Source of the DNA: Terriglobia bacterium
GTDB lineage: Bacteria > Acidobacteriota > Terriglobia > Terriglobales > Acidobacteriaceae
Length of the DNA: 53,643 nucleotides
Assembly (NCBI GenBank): GCA_020073385.1
Contig: JAIQFH010000050.1
Coordinates: 1 to 53,643, forward strand
Direction: 5' to 3'
Program-made: the position numbers and the translations under genes
The notes under the pieces: generated by a model
What the model was told of the DNA's origin: nothing
Databases searched by the model: none
What the model saw: only the letters and a program-made list of their open reading frames with translations
Shown: positions 6,519-15,482 of the stretch, piece by piece
Position numbering within the stretch: the first letter of the stretch is position 1
Layout of the letters: every line of letters starts with the position of its first letter

Positions 6519-9284
6519 GTGAATTACAAGGGAACTACGGTCGCAGCGCAAGAAACAACAGGACGCGTATGGCGCTTTTCCGATTATGAATTTGACGATT
6601 TGCGTCGAGAATTGCGCGCGAGGGGGAAGGCGGTTGAACTCGAATCGAAGCCGCTAGAGATTCTTCTACAACTTTTGTTGCACGCCGGAGAAGTTGTAAC
6701 CAAGGAGGAGTTGCTCGAATCCGTCTGGCCGGACGTCATGGTCGTGGACGGGTCGCTCGCCACCGCCGTCTCAAAATTGCGAAAGGCCATGGGCGACGAA
6801 GAACACCCGGCGGTGATCACCGTCCCTCGCGTTGGATACAAGCTGGCAGTTCCGGTTTTCTGCAAGACCGTTGCGACCGCGGCCGGTCCAGAACTTGGTT
6901 TCAAGTCCGGCGATTGCGTCCCCGGAAGAGAGCAGTGGCAGCTTACCAAGTTGCTCGAGCGCTCGGGATCCAGCGAAGTGTGGATTGGAGAGAATCCCAA
7001 AACCCGCGAGCATCGAGTATTCAAGTTCGCCTCCGATGGCGTGCGGCTGAAAGGCCTGAAGCGCGAGATCACGGTTTCCCGGTTCCTGCGAGAGTCTTTG
7101 GGCGAACGACCGGAATTTGTGCGGATTCTCGAATGGAACTTCGAGACCTCGCCGTTCTTCCTCGAAAGCGAATACGCGGGTCCAAACCTTGCCGAGTGGG
7201 CGGGAGGGCAGGGAGGTCTCGCGCGCGTCACCATGAATTTACGGCTTCGCCTGTTGATTGATGTCGCGAAAGCCGTGGCCGCCGCGCACGGCATTGGTGT
7301 CCTGCACAAAGACCTGAAGCCCGCGAACATCCTGATTGTTCCAGCCGCCTCAGGCGCAGGCTGGCAAATCAAGATCGCAGACTTTGGAAGTGCCTCGTTA
7401 TTCGATCCTGCCCGCCTGCAGGCGCTCGGAATCACGAATCTCGGATTCACCCAAACAGCTTCCTCCGAGGCACAGATTTTGAGCGGCACCGTCATGTATC
7501 TGGCGCCCGAAGTTCTTGCCGGACAATCACCCAGCGCCAGCTCCGATGTTTATGCACTCGGAGTATTGATGTACCAGTTGGTCATCGGTGATTTCCGCAA
7601 GCCGCTCGCGCCGGGGTGGGAGTCCGAAATTTCAGATCCGTTGTTGCGCGAGGACATTGCTAATGCGGCCAGTGGCGATCCGGAGAAACGACTCAGCAGT
7701 GCCGCTGAGCTTGCAGAACGGTTGGAGACGCTGGAACAAAGGCGCTCGCGCCGCGATGAATTGGAATCTGCAAGACTCCGTGCAGCAATCGCCGAGCGCA
7801 AACTCGGGGAAGCTCGCGCACGAAGACCTTGGGTGATTGTGGCGGTCGTGACACTCGCAGTTGGCTTGGGTGTGAGCTTCACCATGTATCGCAGGGTGGC
7901 GCAGGAGGCCGATCACGCCAATCACCAGACGGCGATCGCAACCTCGATCAACCAGTTTCTATCGGACGATCTGCTGGGGAGAAGCAATCCATTTCTGAGC
8001 GGCGAATCCAGCGAGTCGCTGATGGAAGCGATCAAGCAGGCATCGCCGGCCATTGATCGGCAGTTCAAGGACGAACCCCTGGTGGCTGCGCGTCTGCACC
8101 AGACCATTGGCCGAGCTCTCGACAATCGCACCGCGTATCCGGACGCGCGCCAGGAATACGATCGCGCGGCAGCACTCTTCACCCAAAACGAAGGCGAGCT
8201 TTCCCAGGACGCAGTCGTGGTTCAGCTGCAGCGCGCAACTCTCGAAGCGCGCAGCTACGAAACGGACTCGCTGCCGCTGGCGAAGTCGATTCTGGCGAAA
8301 CAGGAAGCGCTGATCGGCAAGATCCAACATCCGCGTTCAGACCTGCCGGTGTGGCTTGCTTCTGCACACGGCATGGTAGCTCTTATCGACAACAACGCAA
8401 AAGGCGCGGCGGAGAACTTTCAAGCGGCGGTCACTGCGGCAGACGCTTTGCCGATGTTCGACGAGAGTGCACGCTTAACTTTCAAACAGCGCCTGGGATT
8501 CTCGTATATACGCCTTGGCGAAGGCGCGAAAGCCGAGCAACTGTTTCGCGAACTGATCGCCGCCTTCACCCGAGTCACGGGTCCAGAGAGTCCCAACGTA
8601 CTGCGCGTTCGTTTGAATCTCGCGCAGGCGTACATGATTCAGAACAAGCATCGCGAGGCAGTGCAGGAAGCGAATGCCATCTATCCGGAGTTTGTGACGC
8701 GCCTCGGCCCGGAGCACGAACTCACTATGCAATTGCTGACCACGCGCGCCCAATCCGAAGGCAGCCTGGGAATGTGGAGCGATGCCATTCGCGACGACAT
8801 GGCCATTCACGACTTGGCGGTCAAGAAGCGCGGCCCACTTTCGTTCTTCGCCATCGCCACGCTTTCCGATGGCTCGATGGCAATGTGCCGGTCCGGACGA
8901 TATGAGGAAGGCGAAACGAGCGCCCGCCAAGCTCACGACTCGTCCGTCAAAGCTTTCGGCGCACGCGCGGGCCTCACCGGCGGAACCGCCTCAACCCTTG
9001 CCGGATGTCTCATCGAATTGGGACGCCTCGATGAAGCCAGCAAATTACTCGCTGACATCGACATCCCGGCGGTTGCGCAGCTCGCTGGCGACCCCGACTG
9101 GGGAGTGGGCGTCACGCTGCTTCAAGCGCAGATCGCGTACCGGCGCCACGACTACGACAGCGCTCGCAAACTGGTTGCTGCCATTACTCCGGTTTTCACG
9201 CGCAAAGACGCTGAACCGTATCAGAAACACGCGCTGGACACTCTGAACGGGGAACTGAGCAAAGTGGCGCAGAAGAACAACTGA
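6519..9284 (+). CDS. OmpR-type wHTH / Ser-Thr protein kinase / TM / TPR protein
   Basis: 921 residues from GTG 6519, with AGAGGAT at 6504-6510. Residues 17-110 form an OmpR/PhoB-type winged helix (VWRFSDYEFD, EVVTKEELLESVWPD, RVGYKLAVP). Residues 135-420 form a Hanks-type kinase: probable beta-3 Lys169, catalytic loop HKDLKPAN (Asp265), ADFG (Asp288) and YLAPE. The glycine-rich loop (LLERSGSSEVW) is atypical. A charged helix leads to one transmembrane segment at about 438-459. The rest (480-920) is TPR-like helical repeats. With a single TM the kinase and DNA-binding domains face the cytoplasm and the TPR part lies outside. The architecture suggests a one-component sensor that phosphorylates proteins and may bind DNA. 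The nearest candidate target is the divergent membrane-protein gene. Confidence 0.9.
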   Translation: MNYKGTTVAAQETTGRVWRFSDYEFDDLRRELRARGKAVELESKPLEILLQLLLHAGEVVTKEELLESVWPDVMVVDGSLATAVSKLRKAMGDEEHPAVITVPRVGYKLAVPVFCKTVATAAGPELGFKSGDCVPGREQWQLTKLLERSGSSEVWIGENPKTREHRVFKFASDGVRLKGLKREITVSRFLRESLGERPEFVRILEWNFETSPFFLESEYAGPNLAEWAGGQGGLARVTMNLRLRLLIDVAKAVAAAHGIGVLHKDLKPANILIVPAASGAGWQIKIADFGSASLFDPARLQALGITNLGFTQTASSEAQILSGTVMYLAPEVLAGQSPSASSDVYALGVLMYQLVIGDFRKPLAPGWESEISDPLLREDIANAASGDPEKRLSSAAELAERLETLEQRRSRRDELESARLRAAIAERKLGEARARRPWVIVAVVTLAVGLGVSFTMYRRVAQEADHANHQTAIATSINQFLSDDLLGRSNPFLSGESSESLMEAIKQASPAIDRQFKDEPLVAARLHQTIGRALDNRTAYPDARQEYDRAAALFTQNEGELSQDAVVVQLQRATLEARSYETDSLPLAKSILAKQEALIGKIQHPRSDLPVWLASAHGMVALIDNNAKGAAENFQAAVTAADALPMFDESARLTFKQRLGFSYIRLGEGAKAEQLFRELIAAFTRVTGPESPNVLRVRLNLAQAYMIQNKHREAVQEANAIYPEFVTRLGPEHELTMQLLTTRAQSEGSLGMWSDAIRDDMAIHDLAVKKRGPLSFFAIATLSDGSMAMCRSGRYEEGETSARQAHDSSVKAFGARAGLTGGTASTLAGCLIELGRLDEASKLLADIDIPAVAQLAGDPDWGVGVTLLQAQIAYRRHDYDSARKLVAAITPVFTRKDAEPYQKHALDTLNGELSKVAQKNN

Positions 9285-9924
9285 GGGGCCCGGTCACTGC
9301 CAGCGGACATTTCGACGCGCAACTTCCGCCCTTAACAACTCCTCCACTCTCAAGCCAGACATGCAGTTGAAGGCGCTAACGGTGGACGCTGCGGACACCC
9401 CTGCTCGTATCCGACAAACCTGGCGAAAAGGGCCAAGCTGCCAACCACGAGGTAAGCAGATCACTATCACTGGCCTCGCGACAAGCCTGCGTGCAGCTGA
9501 GTAGAAAACGCAGCCATAGGTCGTTCCCGCGATGATGGGAACGAACGATGCTTAGCGAACCACGTCCAATCTCAGATTGACGATCAGGTGTGCCTGGCTA
9601 GTGGGTAGGGTCCGGTCCATGACAGCCGCAAGATCGCTCTCGTGATAGTGAAAAGATGCAATGAACGGCGATAGAGACAGGGAGCGGGGACGCGCGGCTA
9701 TGTCCGACATGCTGGGCATCGACCGAGCATAACAACTCGTACCTTCTCGCTCCCGCCGAGTTTCGAAACCTGTTTGCCAACCCGGTTAGCTTAATCGAAC
9801 CTCTCAAACCGCTGTTCTGAGTGGATGGTCGGCAATTGGGAAGTTGACTTCCGGATTGCCCGTCGCTCGGGAGCAATCATTTCGACGAGTATTCGGTTTC
9901 GCGCGAGTAGCTAGCTTTCTGCCG
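9285..9924. other. Gene-free stretch of 640 bp
   Basis: I see no convincing gene here. A 92-residue minus-strand frame at 9598-9876 lacks a ribosome site, coding-like composition and any recognisable motif. The only structure noted is an inverted repeat at 9521-9544. It may be decayed sequence between the kinase gene and the convergent membrane-protein gene. Confidence 0.6.
9521..9544. repeat. Inverted repeat
   Basis: TCGTTCCC (9521-9528) and GGGAACGA (9537-9544) are perfect complements separated by eight bases. No run of T follows on either strand, so a classical terminator is unlikely. It lies between two convergent genes. Confidence 0.5.
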
Positions 9925-10890
9925 TCAGGAGTTCTCGCCCCTGGACCTGCTCTTCGAAGTGTGGAGGGCTGACCAGATCGGATAACCAGCACAAAGAGAA
10001 ACTCCGCTAAGAACGACTCCTGATAGCACAAAGGGTGGTCGCGCAGCACGTTCAATAGCGTTGGCGTGCCATAGCGCGGCCGCACCTACCGCAAACACAA
10101 ACGGGGCCAGAATTCTGGCTGCCAGTACAAGCGTGCGCCGCGATTCGCGGCTCATCCACGCCTGGATGACGGCTCCGGCATGGGCCAAGCAGATAGCCAA
10201 GAGAGGCATACGAACGAGTATCTCCGAGGACGCTTCCAGGATGTTCCTCACACGGAAGCCTGCTCGATCGACCATTCCGCTGGCGACAAAGGCCTCGCGC
10301 AGTTGCCAGTCAACACGTGCCGCAAAACGCAGATTAAAGGAAATGGCGAAGCAGAGTGTGATGAGTGTCGCGACAATTGCACAGCACATTCCGCTGACCA
10401 CCGCCAGCGTCAGCGATCCGGTTCGTTCCCACGCCGCCGCACCTGCCGCGCCTAACAACGCGAGTGTAAGCAACACTGGACTGATAACAAGCACGAAGGG
10501 CCTGCTCGGAACAAAAGCCTCAATCAGGTGATTAGCGATTCCGACCCCACCAACGATCAGACCGATCTGCGCCCCAACAATTGACGCCGTGACCCAGTTG
10601 TGGGAATTTTGCTTCAAGGCAAGTATTCCCGCAAGGCCGTATATGAGCAGCAGCCCGACGTCCGTCCAAAGCAGGCTAACTCCAGAGCCTTGAACGCTCG
10701 CGCGATGCTGCATGACACCAGCAGCGACAAGCGAAAGCACAAGAAGCGTGCCAACGATTATTCCCGAGCCGAGGATCTGCTGCCTGTGCACCAGTACAAC
10801 CCGTTTGTTTGTACTTGTATCATGAAAACGTACTTCGGGCAGGTCTGCGGACTCTCGTCGAAGAAGTGACCAGGGTGACGTTCCATTCAC
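9925..10890 (-). CDS. Polytopic membrane protein of unknown function
   Basis: 321 residues, probably from GTG 10890; GGAGC lies 14 bases upstream, a long spacing, so the start is uncertain. After a charged, cytoplasmic-looking N-terminus of about 35 residues there are about eight hydrophobic segments. Examples are ILGSGIIVGTLLVLSLVAAGV, LLWTDVGLLLIYGLAGILAL, FVLVISPVLLTLALLGAAGAAAW and GMCCAIVATLITLCFAISFNL. A soluble stretch (RVDWQLREAFVASGMVDRAGFRVRN) sits between the fifth and sixth. No motif of a known transporter or enzyme is visible. It is isolated, with no neighbour in the same operon. Confidence 0.65.
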   Translation of the reverse strand: MNGTSPWSLLRRESADLPEVRFHDTSTNKRVVLVHRQQILGSGIIVGTLLVLSLVAAGVMQHRASVQGSGVSLLWTDVGLLLIYGLAGILALKQNSHNWVTASIVGAQIGLIVGGVGIANHLIEAFVPSRPFVLVISPVLLTLALLGAAGAAAWERTGSLTLAVVSGMCCAIVATLITLCFAISFNLRFAARVDWQLREAFVASGMVDRAGFRVRNILEASSEILVRMPLLAICLAHAGAVIQAWMSRESRRTLVLAARILAPFVFAVGAAALWHANAIERAARPPFVLSGVVLSGVSLCAGYPIWSALHTSKSRSRGENS

Positions 10891-11126
10891 TCGGGAAACG
10901 AGATAGCTCCCGGATGTCGGCTACTCGGAAATTCAGGTGGTCGCCTGCTAGTTTGCGATTGCCCGTGACTCACAAGCTGGCACTGCCCGGAATCTGCGGC
11001 GTAATGTCAAACTGCAGATGTGCAGTCCGACTTTTTCCAAATCTGAATAAGATAGTCGAAAATCATCAGCCGTCGCTTGGCTAATTTTTGCGTTGCGGTA
11101 GCGGCGCCCACCCGCAGCACTCCAAA

Positions 11127-12124
11127 TCAAGGGTTGAGGCGCTGGTCGAGAAGGAGCACGGTGCGATACAGGACCTCGGCGCCGTTGGCAATGTCTTCCG
11201 GCGACGAATATTCCTTTGGGGAGTGGCTGATACCATCCTTGCTAGGTATGAAGATCATACCCATAGGCGCAATCTTGGCGATATTTTGAGAATCCTGGCC
11301 GGCAAGCTGGGTAGGTCAATGCTGGCGAGGCCAACGGATTTTGCCGCGTCCCGAATCGCAGCTTGTATCGCCGGAGTCGCGCTCGCGGATTTCACATCGT
11401 CGGTCGACTCGCAACGCGTATTGACGCCTTCTTCCTTGTCGGTTTGCCGGAAGCGCTCAGAGACGTGCTCCCACATCCGCACAACTTTCGCGTCATCGAG
11501 GTCTCGCAGCTCGACAGGAAATTCGGCGCGGCCGGGAATGACGTTGGGTGCGCCCGGTTCGACCTTCACAAAACCCACGTTGCCGACCTGCGTACCCGTT
11601 TCGCTGAGCACAACGTCGCGCACGGCAAGCACGTCTTTGGAGCCAGCCGTAAGCGCGTTGTGTCGACGATTCATCGGAGTGGTGCCGGCGTGGTTGGCCG
11701 AGCCCGAGACGATGCAATCCCAGCGGCCAACGGCAACGATGCCTTGTACTACACCAATCGGAATCTTCTTTTCATATAGATTGGGCCCCTGTTCGATGTG
11801 CAACTCGAGAGAAGCGGCCAGCATGCCTTGCCGGATGCGCGCATCGGCAAGCTTCGCGGGGTCTTGGCCGTAGCGGCGCAGCCAGTCGGCGAATGTCACA
11901 CCCTTTTCATCCTTGCGGTCGAGAATTTCTAGACCGATGAGCCCAGCGGCGATGCCGGAGCCGAGCGTGCCGATGCCAAAGTGGTTGCCCTCTTCGTTGG
12001 TCCAGATCACCACTTCGAGAGGATGGCGGGTCTTTATGCTGGATTCGTTTAGCGCTCGAATCACTTCAGTAGCGCCGAGGGAGCCAACATCGCGATCGTA
12101 GTTGCCCTGGCCGGGAGGCGCGCG
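11127..12124 (-). pseudogene. M20-family Zn hydrolase / carbamoylase remnant (AllC/HyuC-like)
   Basis: The open part (11255-12064) shows hallmarks of N-carbamoyl-L-amino-acid hydrolase/allantoate amidohydrolase: WTNEEGNHFG, LELHIEQGP, GSANHAGTTPM and APNVIPGRAEF. The usual C-terminus is present but in another frame: from about 11300 the -1 frame reads GQDSQNIAKIAPMGMIFIPS, then KDGISHSPKE, to a TGA at 11127-11129. One small indel therefore broke the gene. At the 5' side similarity continues upstream to about 12124 as PPGQGNYDRDVGSLGATEV, where the catalytic HLD.. region should begin, and then stops at an oppositely oriented recombinase fragment. About 100 N-terminal residues are missing. It is inactive as it stands. 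Confidence 0.85.
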
Positions 12125-12250
12125 ATGAAGACTGTACGCGAAGCCGTCGGAGACTATCTTGCCTTGCGGCGTAGTCTGGGATTCAAACTAAAGAAGCATC
12201 AACGCTTTCTGGAAGAGTTCGCATCGTTTCTCGAACAGGAGAGCACGTCA
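12125..12250 (+). pseudogene. N-terminal fragment of a tyrosine recombinase
   Basis: ATG 12125 follows GGGAGG at good spacing. Residues 1-42 (KTVREAVGDYLALRRSLGFKL, then HQRFLEEFASFLEQE) match the SAM-like core-binding domain of integrases such as those of tandem tyrosine-recombinase elements. After about 12250 the frame enters an unrelated gene remnant (CPBP protease) and codes nonsense until 12442. No catalytic domain is present. Its 5' end abuts the truncated carbamoylase on the opposite strand, so this is a recombination or deletion junction. Confidence 0.7.
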
Positions 12251-12251
12251 C

Positions 12252-12564
12252 GGACTCCTGCCCCACGGAATTCTCCAGAGCGTGACGTTGGATACCTGTT
12301 GCGCTCTCCGCAGGCTTTTGCGAGGAACTGGCATTTCGCGGCTATCTACAGAAGCAATTTCAGGCGATCACAGGTAGCGCAGGGTTGGCGGTTCTTTTCC
12401 AATCGATTGCATTCGGCATTGGCCATCTATACGAAGGGGTAGGTCCGGTGGCAAGGATCACGCTGTTCGGGCTACTCGCTATCTGGCGGAAGAGTCTGAG
12501 ACCGGGGATGATTGCGCACGTATGGTCTGACATTTTTGGCGTAATAATCTTCCGTGGAATTTAG
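12252..12564 (+). pseudogene. CPBP (CAAX/Abi) membrane metalloprotease remnant
   Basis: Another frame from the ORF at 12125 encodes the C-terminal half of a CPBP intramembrane protease. It reads LPHGILQSV (frame of 12255), then after a one-base shift near 12285, RWIPVALSAGFCEELAFRGY, FGIGHLYEG, WRKSLRPGMIAH and VWSDIFG, ending at TAG 12562-12564. The family's EExxxR motif (EELAFR, 12322-12339), FGxGH and the third motif around HVWSD are all kept. The stretch from 12322 to the stop has no internal stop. The N-terminal half is missing, replaced by a recombinase fragment. A few residues also seem deleted between ITLFG and LLAIW. No start codon remains. Confidence 0.8.
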
Positions 12565-12592
12565 GTGTTTAGATAACGGCAACGTGGTTACT

Positions 12593-13297
12593 CTAGGAGA
12601 AGCCGAGCAAGTCGGGCAACACCTCTCCCGCTTTCCCCAAATGACATTCTGTGAACGAATGTGCGTTAGCGGGTTCCTCCAGTCCCACGTAGATCGTCCG
12701 TGCCCGACCATTGACTCGAGCGACGAAGCTCGCCGCTGGCTCCACAACACCCGATGTTCCGACAGCCATGAAGATCGTGCATCGCTCCAGCGCGTCGTAG
12801 ATTCGATCCAGTTCAAACGGCACTTCACCAAACCAGCAGATGTGTGGGCGAATCCGACCGCCGCATTCGCACCGGGGGACTTCGGCTGGCGGATCGTAGA
12901 GATTTGTGTTGTCAAATGGAGGGCGGTTGCAACTGTCGCAACGGCTCTTGAAAAGCTCACCGTGCATGTGGATGACGTTTCTTGAGCCCGCCTGCTCGTG
13001 AAGGCTGTCTACGTTCTGGGTGCAGACAAAGAGGCGATCTTGGAGGGTGTTTTCAAGTTTCGCGAGGGCGAAGTGGGCGGGATTCGGCTTAGCCGACGAC
13101 GCCACACGCCGACGCATGGAATAGAACTCCCACACCAGCCGGGGATCACGATTCCAAGCCTCGGGCGAAGCAACATCCTCGATCCTGTAGTTCCGCCACA
13201 ATCCGCCCACGCCACGGAAAGTTGGGATGCCGCTTTCCGCGCTTACTCCCGCCCCGGCAAGAATGAAGATACGGTCGGTGGGGAAAACGGTGAGCAT
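12593..13297 (-). CDS. cobB: Sir2-family NAD-dependent protein deacylase
   Basis: 234 residues, a normal length for a bacterial sirtuin. NAD-binding motifs are GAGVSAESGIPTFRG near the start and TQNVDSLHEQAG; the catalytic His is in HMHGE. Four zinc-site cysteines appear as CDSC and C-x-C (CECGG). The sequence FYSMRRR carries a Tyr and Arg spaced as in class III sirtuins (SIRT5, CobB), which favour succinyl/malonyl-lysine. The reaction is NAD-dependent removal of lysine acyl groups in the cytoplasm. It reads as complete although both flanks contain decayed genes. No operon partner is evident; the zinc-finger gene upstream on the same strand is about 70 bp away. Confidence 0.92.
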   Translation of the reverse strand: MLTVFPTDRIFILAGAGVSAESGIPTFRGVGGLWRNYRIEDVASPEAWNRDPRLVWEFYSMRRRVASSAKPNPAHFALAKLENTLQDRLFVCTQNVDSLHEQAGSRNVIHMHGELFKSRCDSCNRPPFDNTNLYDPPAEVPRCECGGRIRPHICWFGEVPFELDRIYDALERCTIFMAVGTSGVVEPAASFVARVNGRARTIYVGLEEPANAHSFTECHLGKAGEVLPDLLGFS

Positions 13298-13367
13298 GGA
13301 TGAAAGTTACGACGACTTTCCTCATGGTTCGACTGCCAGGGTCCGGGAGGCGCAACAGAGTAGACCG

Positions 13368-13598
13368 TCAATTGGGTATAGCCAATGTGTCAGGAACGGC
13401 CACGGCGGGTCGTGGGCTAATTAGACTACGTTTGCTGAGCTTCATTTCTACGGCGTCGGCCGCAGAAAGCCTCCGATCCCGGTGTGGCTCGGTGCGCGGG
13501 GCACCCGAGTTGAGTTCACAAACTTCCCCGGTCGCTGCTCCACAGGTGGGGCAACGCACGGATAATATCTGTTTTGGGGTGAGTTCCTTGGTCTTCAT
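13368..13598 (-). CDS. Small zinc-finger protein
   Basis: 76 residues from ATG 13598 (MKTKELTPKQ); 13616 (MSHHAV) is an alternative. The core RCPTCGAATGEVCEL, then PRTEPHRDRR, contains CxxC plus Cys and His in a spacing typical of a small family of single zinc-ribbon proteins that I associate with Acidobacteria. The last 25 residues are Pro/Ala-rich. It probably binds zinc, and perhaps nucleic acid, but its role is unknown. It lies upstream of the sirtuin gene on the same strand and may be co-transcribed. Confidence 0.65.
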   Translation of the reverse strand: MKTKELTPKQILSVRCPTCGAATGEVCELNSGAPRTEPHRDRRLSAADAVEMKLSKRSLISPRPAVAVPDTLAIPN

Positions 13599-13644
13599 GA
13601 CCGCATGATGCGACATTTCACGGCACAAGAATGTGCACCTTTGC

Positions 13645-13884
13645 TCAGCTTGAGCGCAAGTCACAGGCATTGGTGACCTCGATCACAAAATGCTGCTCCA
13701 GTGCAGGCTGGTTCCTTTTCACCTCCAGCACTGGCAGAGGCGTTTCGACCTCCTGCGTCTGCGTGGGAACACCACCAAGCAACTCTTGCAACCGTCTCGT
13801 AATCTGAGCACCCGCTTCACGGGATTGCTCCTCAGATCGACGGCGGCGCGCTGTTATCAATGCAAACAATTCTCGTAGGGCCAT
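13645..13884 (-). CDS. Short hypothetical protein
   Basis: A 79-residue frame from ATG 13884 (MALRELFALITARRRRSEEQ). The first half is a positively charged helix and the second half is hydrophilic with no motif. There is no clear ribosome site (CCCCC precedes ATG). It slightly overlaps the start region of the zinc-finger gene. It could be a real small gene or a remnant. Confidence 0.3.
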   Translation of the reverse strand: MALRELFALITARRRRSEEQSREAGAQITRRLQELLGGVPTQTQEVETPLPVLEVKRNQPALEQHFVIEVTNACDLRSS

Positions 13885-14042
13885 GGGGGATGGCTTTCTT
13901 CGGCACAGATTTGTGTCGCAGAGATGCTGCAACACGGTGCAGCTTGACACCAGAAGGTGCCTTTTTGAGTGATGACAATCACCGATTTCGGTGTACCCGG
14001 TCACTGAAGTGCCAAGGAATCCATTTTTGCGAGCCGATTATC

Positions 14043-14234
14043 ATGCAGAAGCTCGTCAAAGAACGTATCGCAAAGTTGCGGGACGCAACAGCGGAAATCA
14101 CCGAGTCCAACCGTCCTTGCATTCGGGCCGCAACGAGCAACCCGGCGCAGCAGGAGATCACGCACGTCGCCTTCTAATGATTACAGGAAATCCGAGACGA
14201 ACCGTGGTCACTCACCGACTGGAAGAAACCTTGA
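14043..14234 (+). pseudogene. Small helical protein gene broken by two frameshifts
   Basis: ATG 14043 opens MQKLVKERIAKLRDATAEIT, then ESNRPCIRAA. A second frame continues PGAAGDHARRL, and the original frame resumes with LQEIRDEPWSLTDWKKP and TGA 14232-14234. In frame 1 alone, TAA TGA occurs at 14175. The pieces read together as one small (about 60-residue) helical protein, resembling short acidobacterial proteins ending in LTDWKK as far as I recall. Two compensating indels therefore interrupt it. Function unknown. Confidence 0.55.
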
Positions 14235-14287
14235 ATGAGGCGTCGTCAGGTTGAGGTTGTTGGTGAAATGGCGATTCCGTTCCCGCC

Positions 14288-14476
14288 CTACAGCACCCCT
14301 CCAGTCTGAATTGCGAGATCATTCAACGCCATTTCCAGCTTCGTAATCGCCGCCCCGATTTCGGGATGCTCTCCGAGTTTCTTTTGCAGGGCTTTTAAAA
14401 TCTCGTGAGCACTTCTGATGTGTGCTTCTGCATTGTTTGGTTTTTGGTCGGAACTGGTTTTGTTCGGTGTTTCCAT
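14288..14476 (-). CDS. Small helical hypothetical protein
   Basis: 62 residues from ATG 14476 (METPNKTSSDQK). AGGAG lies nine bases upstream, whereas a GTG at 14482 would be too close to it. After a polar 15-residue lead there are two amphipathic helices (AEAHIRSAHEILKALQKKL and EIGAAITKLEMALNDLAIQ). The pattern of a compact helical hairpin suggests a genuine small protein, but no function can be assigned. It stands alone between decayed genes. Confidence 0.5.
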   Translation of the reverse strand: METPNKTSSDQKPNNAEAHIRSAHEILKALQKKLGEHPEIGAAITKLEMALNDLAIQTGGVL

Positions 14477-14716
14477 GGCCACTCGCTCCTGTGTGTCGCT
14501 CGATTCGCAAGTGCATCTCCTCGTTTATCTTACTCACTCGACGCTACCGGGAGCTATGGGTGATGAGGACCAGCGATTTGGCCAATGATGGGCTGATCAG
14601 CATCGGCGCACATTGAACAAACACCTTCGAGTGACCACCCTAGCTTTACTTGAGATTGATCTTCCGGTCGCCAAGCACTCGGAAGGTCCACGTGATTCTG
14701 CTGGACGTGCTTCTCT

Positions 14717-15442
14717 ATGCGGGATCGGGTCAGCGAGCGAGAAGGATTTCGTATCTCTGCAATTCACTTTTATGTCACGGGCGATGTAGAGAAAGAGGGG
14801 CAGACCTACGAGCTGTGGACAACAGATTTCCAACCTCTCCGTTGGCGAGCATCGCATTCGGCTGTCGCTCGACGGCTACCGCGATCGAGAGGAGAAGATG
14901 AATTTGGCACAACGACGTACAGAACCGACCTGGAAGCGTTGAAGTCCGGTGCGACAGCGCCCGTCGCGGCAGCGAAAGTTGCAAGAGATCTCGTGAAAGG
15001 CGCAGAGCCGAAGTCGACAGGAGTTGTGTATCTCATGGACTCCACCGATCAGCCTTTAAGGCCGCTCCCGAAGGAATCGGTAAGTGGTTAGCGGCAGGAA
15101 GGGGCTCACAGGCGGGCAAGGGTCGGTTCAGATGCCGATTTGGCGTCGTCCTTTCGTCTCAAGAGCGGGAAGGATTTGGAGTTCGTCGTTCGATGCACGA
15201 ACCCAGAGGGTTTCGAGCTATATCAATTCACCAAAAAAGGGAATAATCGCGAGGCGGTGGTCGCGACCTCGAAAGGTAAATTGTTCGGGGGAGCGAACAC
15301 GCAGCGCGTGGGCCCGATCCAATTTGCCGTAAGCAAGCACAGCGAATCATCGTACCGTTTTGTTGTTACGGCGCCCGAACCCGGTGAATACGGCTTCCTG
15401 ACGGGTGGGAGTGCTTTTGACTTCGCAGTTGACCCGAAATAG
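14717..15442 (+). pseudogene. Remnant of an exported PEGA-like protein
   Basis: Several pieces of one former gene are spread over frames. At 14841 one frame reads VGEHRIRLSLDGYRDREEK, strongly like a PEGA domain. Another frame (14717-15091) reads IHFYVTGDVEKEGQTYELW and later EPKSTGVVYLMDSTDQPL. After an in-frame TAG ending at 15091 the same frame continues from about 15140 with FRLKSGKDLEFVVRCTNP, RVGPIQFAVSKHSESSY and PEPGEYGFLTGGSAFDF to the stop at 15442. The C-terminal domain looks well preserved, so decay is recent. No start codon or signal peptide remains. Function unknown. Confidence 0.55.
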
Positions 15443-15482
15443 CCACCATGGTCACTCGAGTCTGTGACCGAGTGCTGGCGCA

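Noticed and set aside
6584..7495. 303-residue minus-strand frame
   Set aside because: It is antisense to the DNA-binding and kinase domains and is serine/arginine-rich nonsense typical of shadows.
8351..8905. 184-residue plus-strand frame
   Set aside because: It overlaps the TPR part of the kinase in another frame, with low-complexity Arg/Ser composition.
9598..9876. 92-residue minus-strand frame in the 640-bp gap
   Set aside because: No ribosome site, no motif, and overlapping frames of similar length on the same strand.
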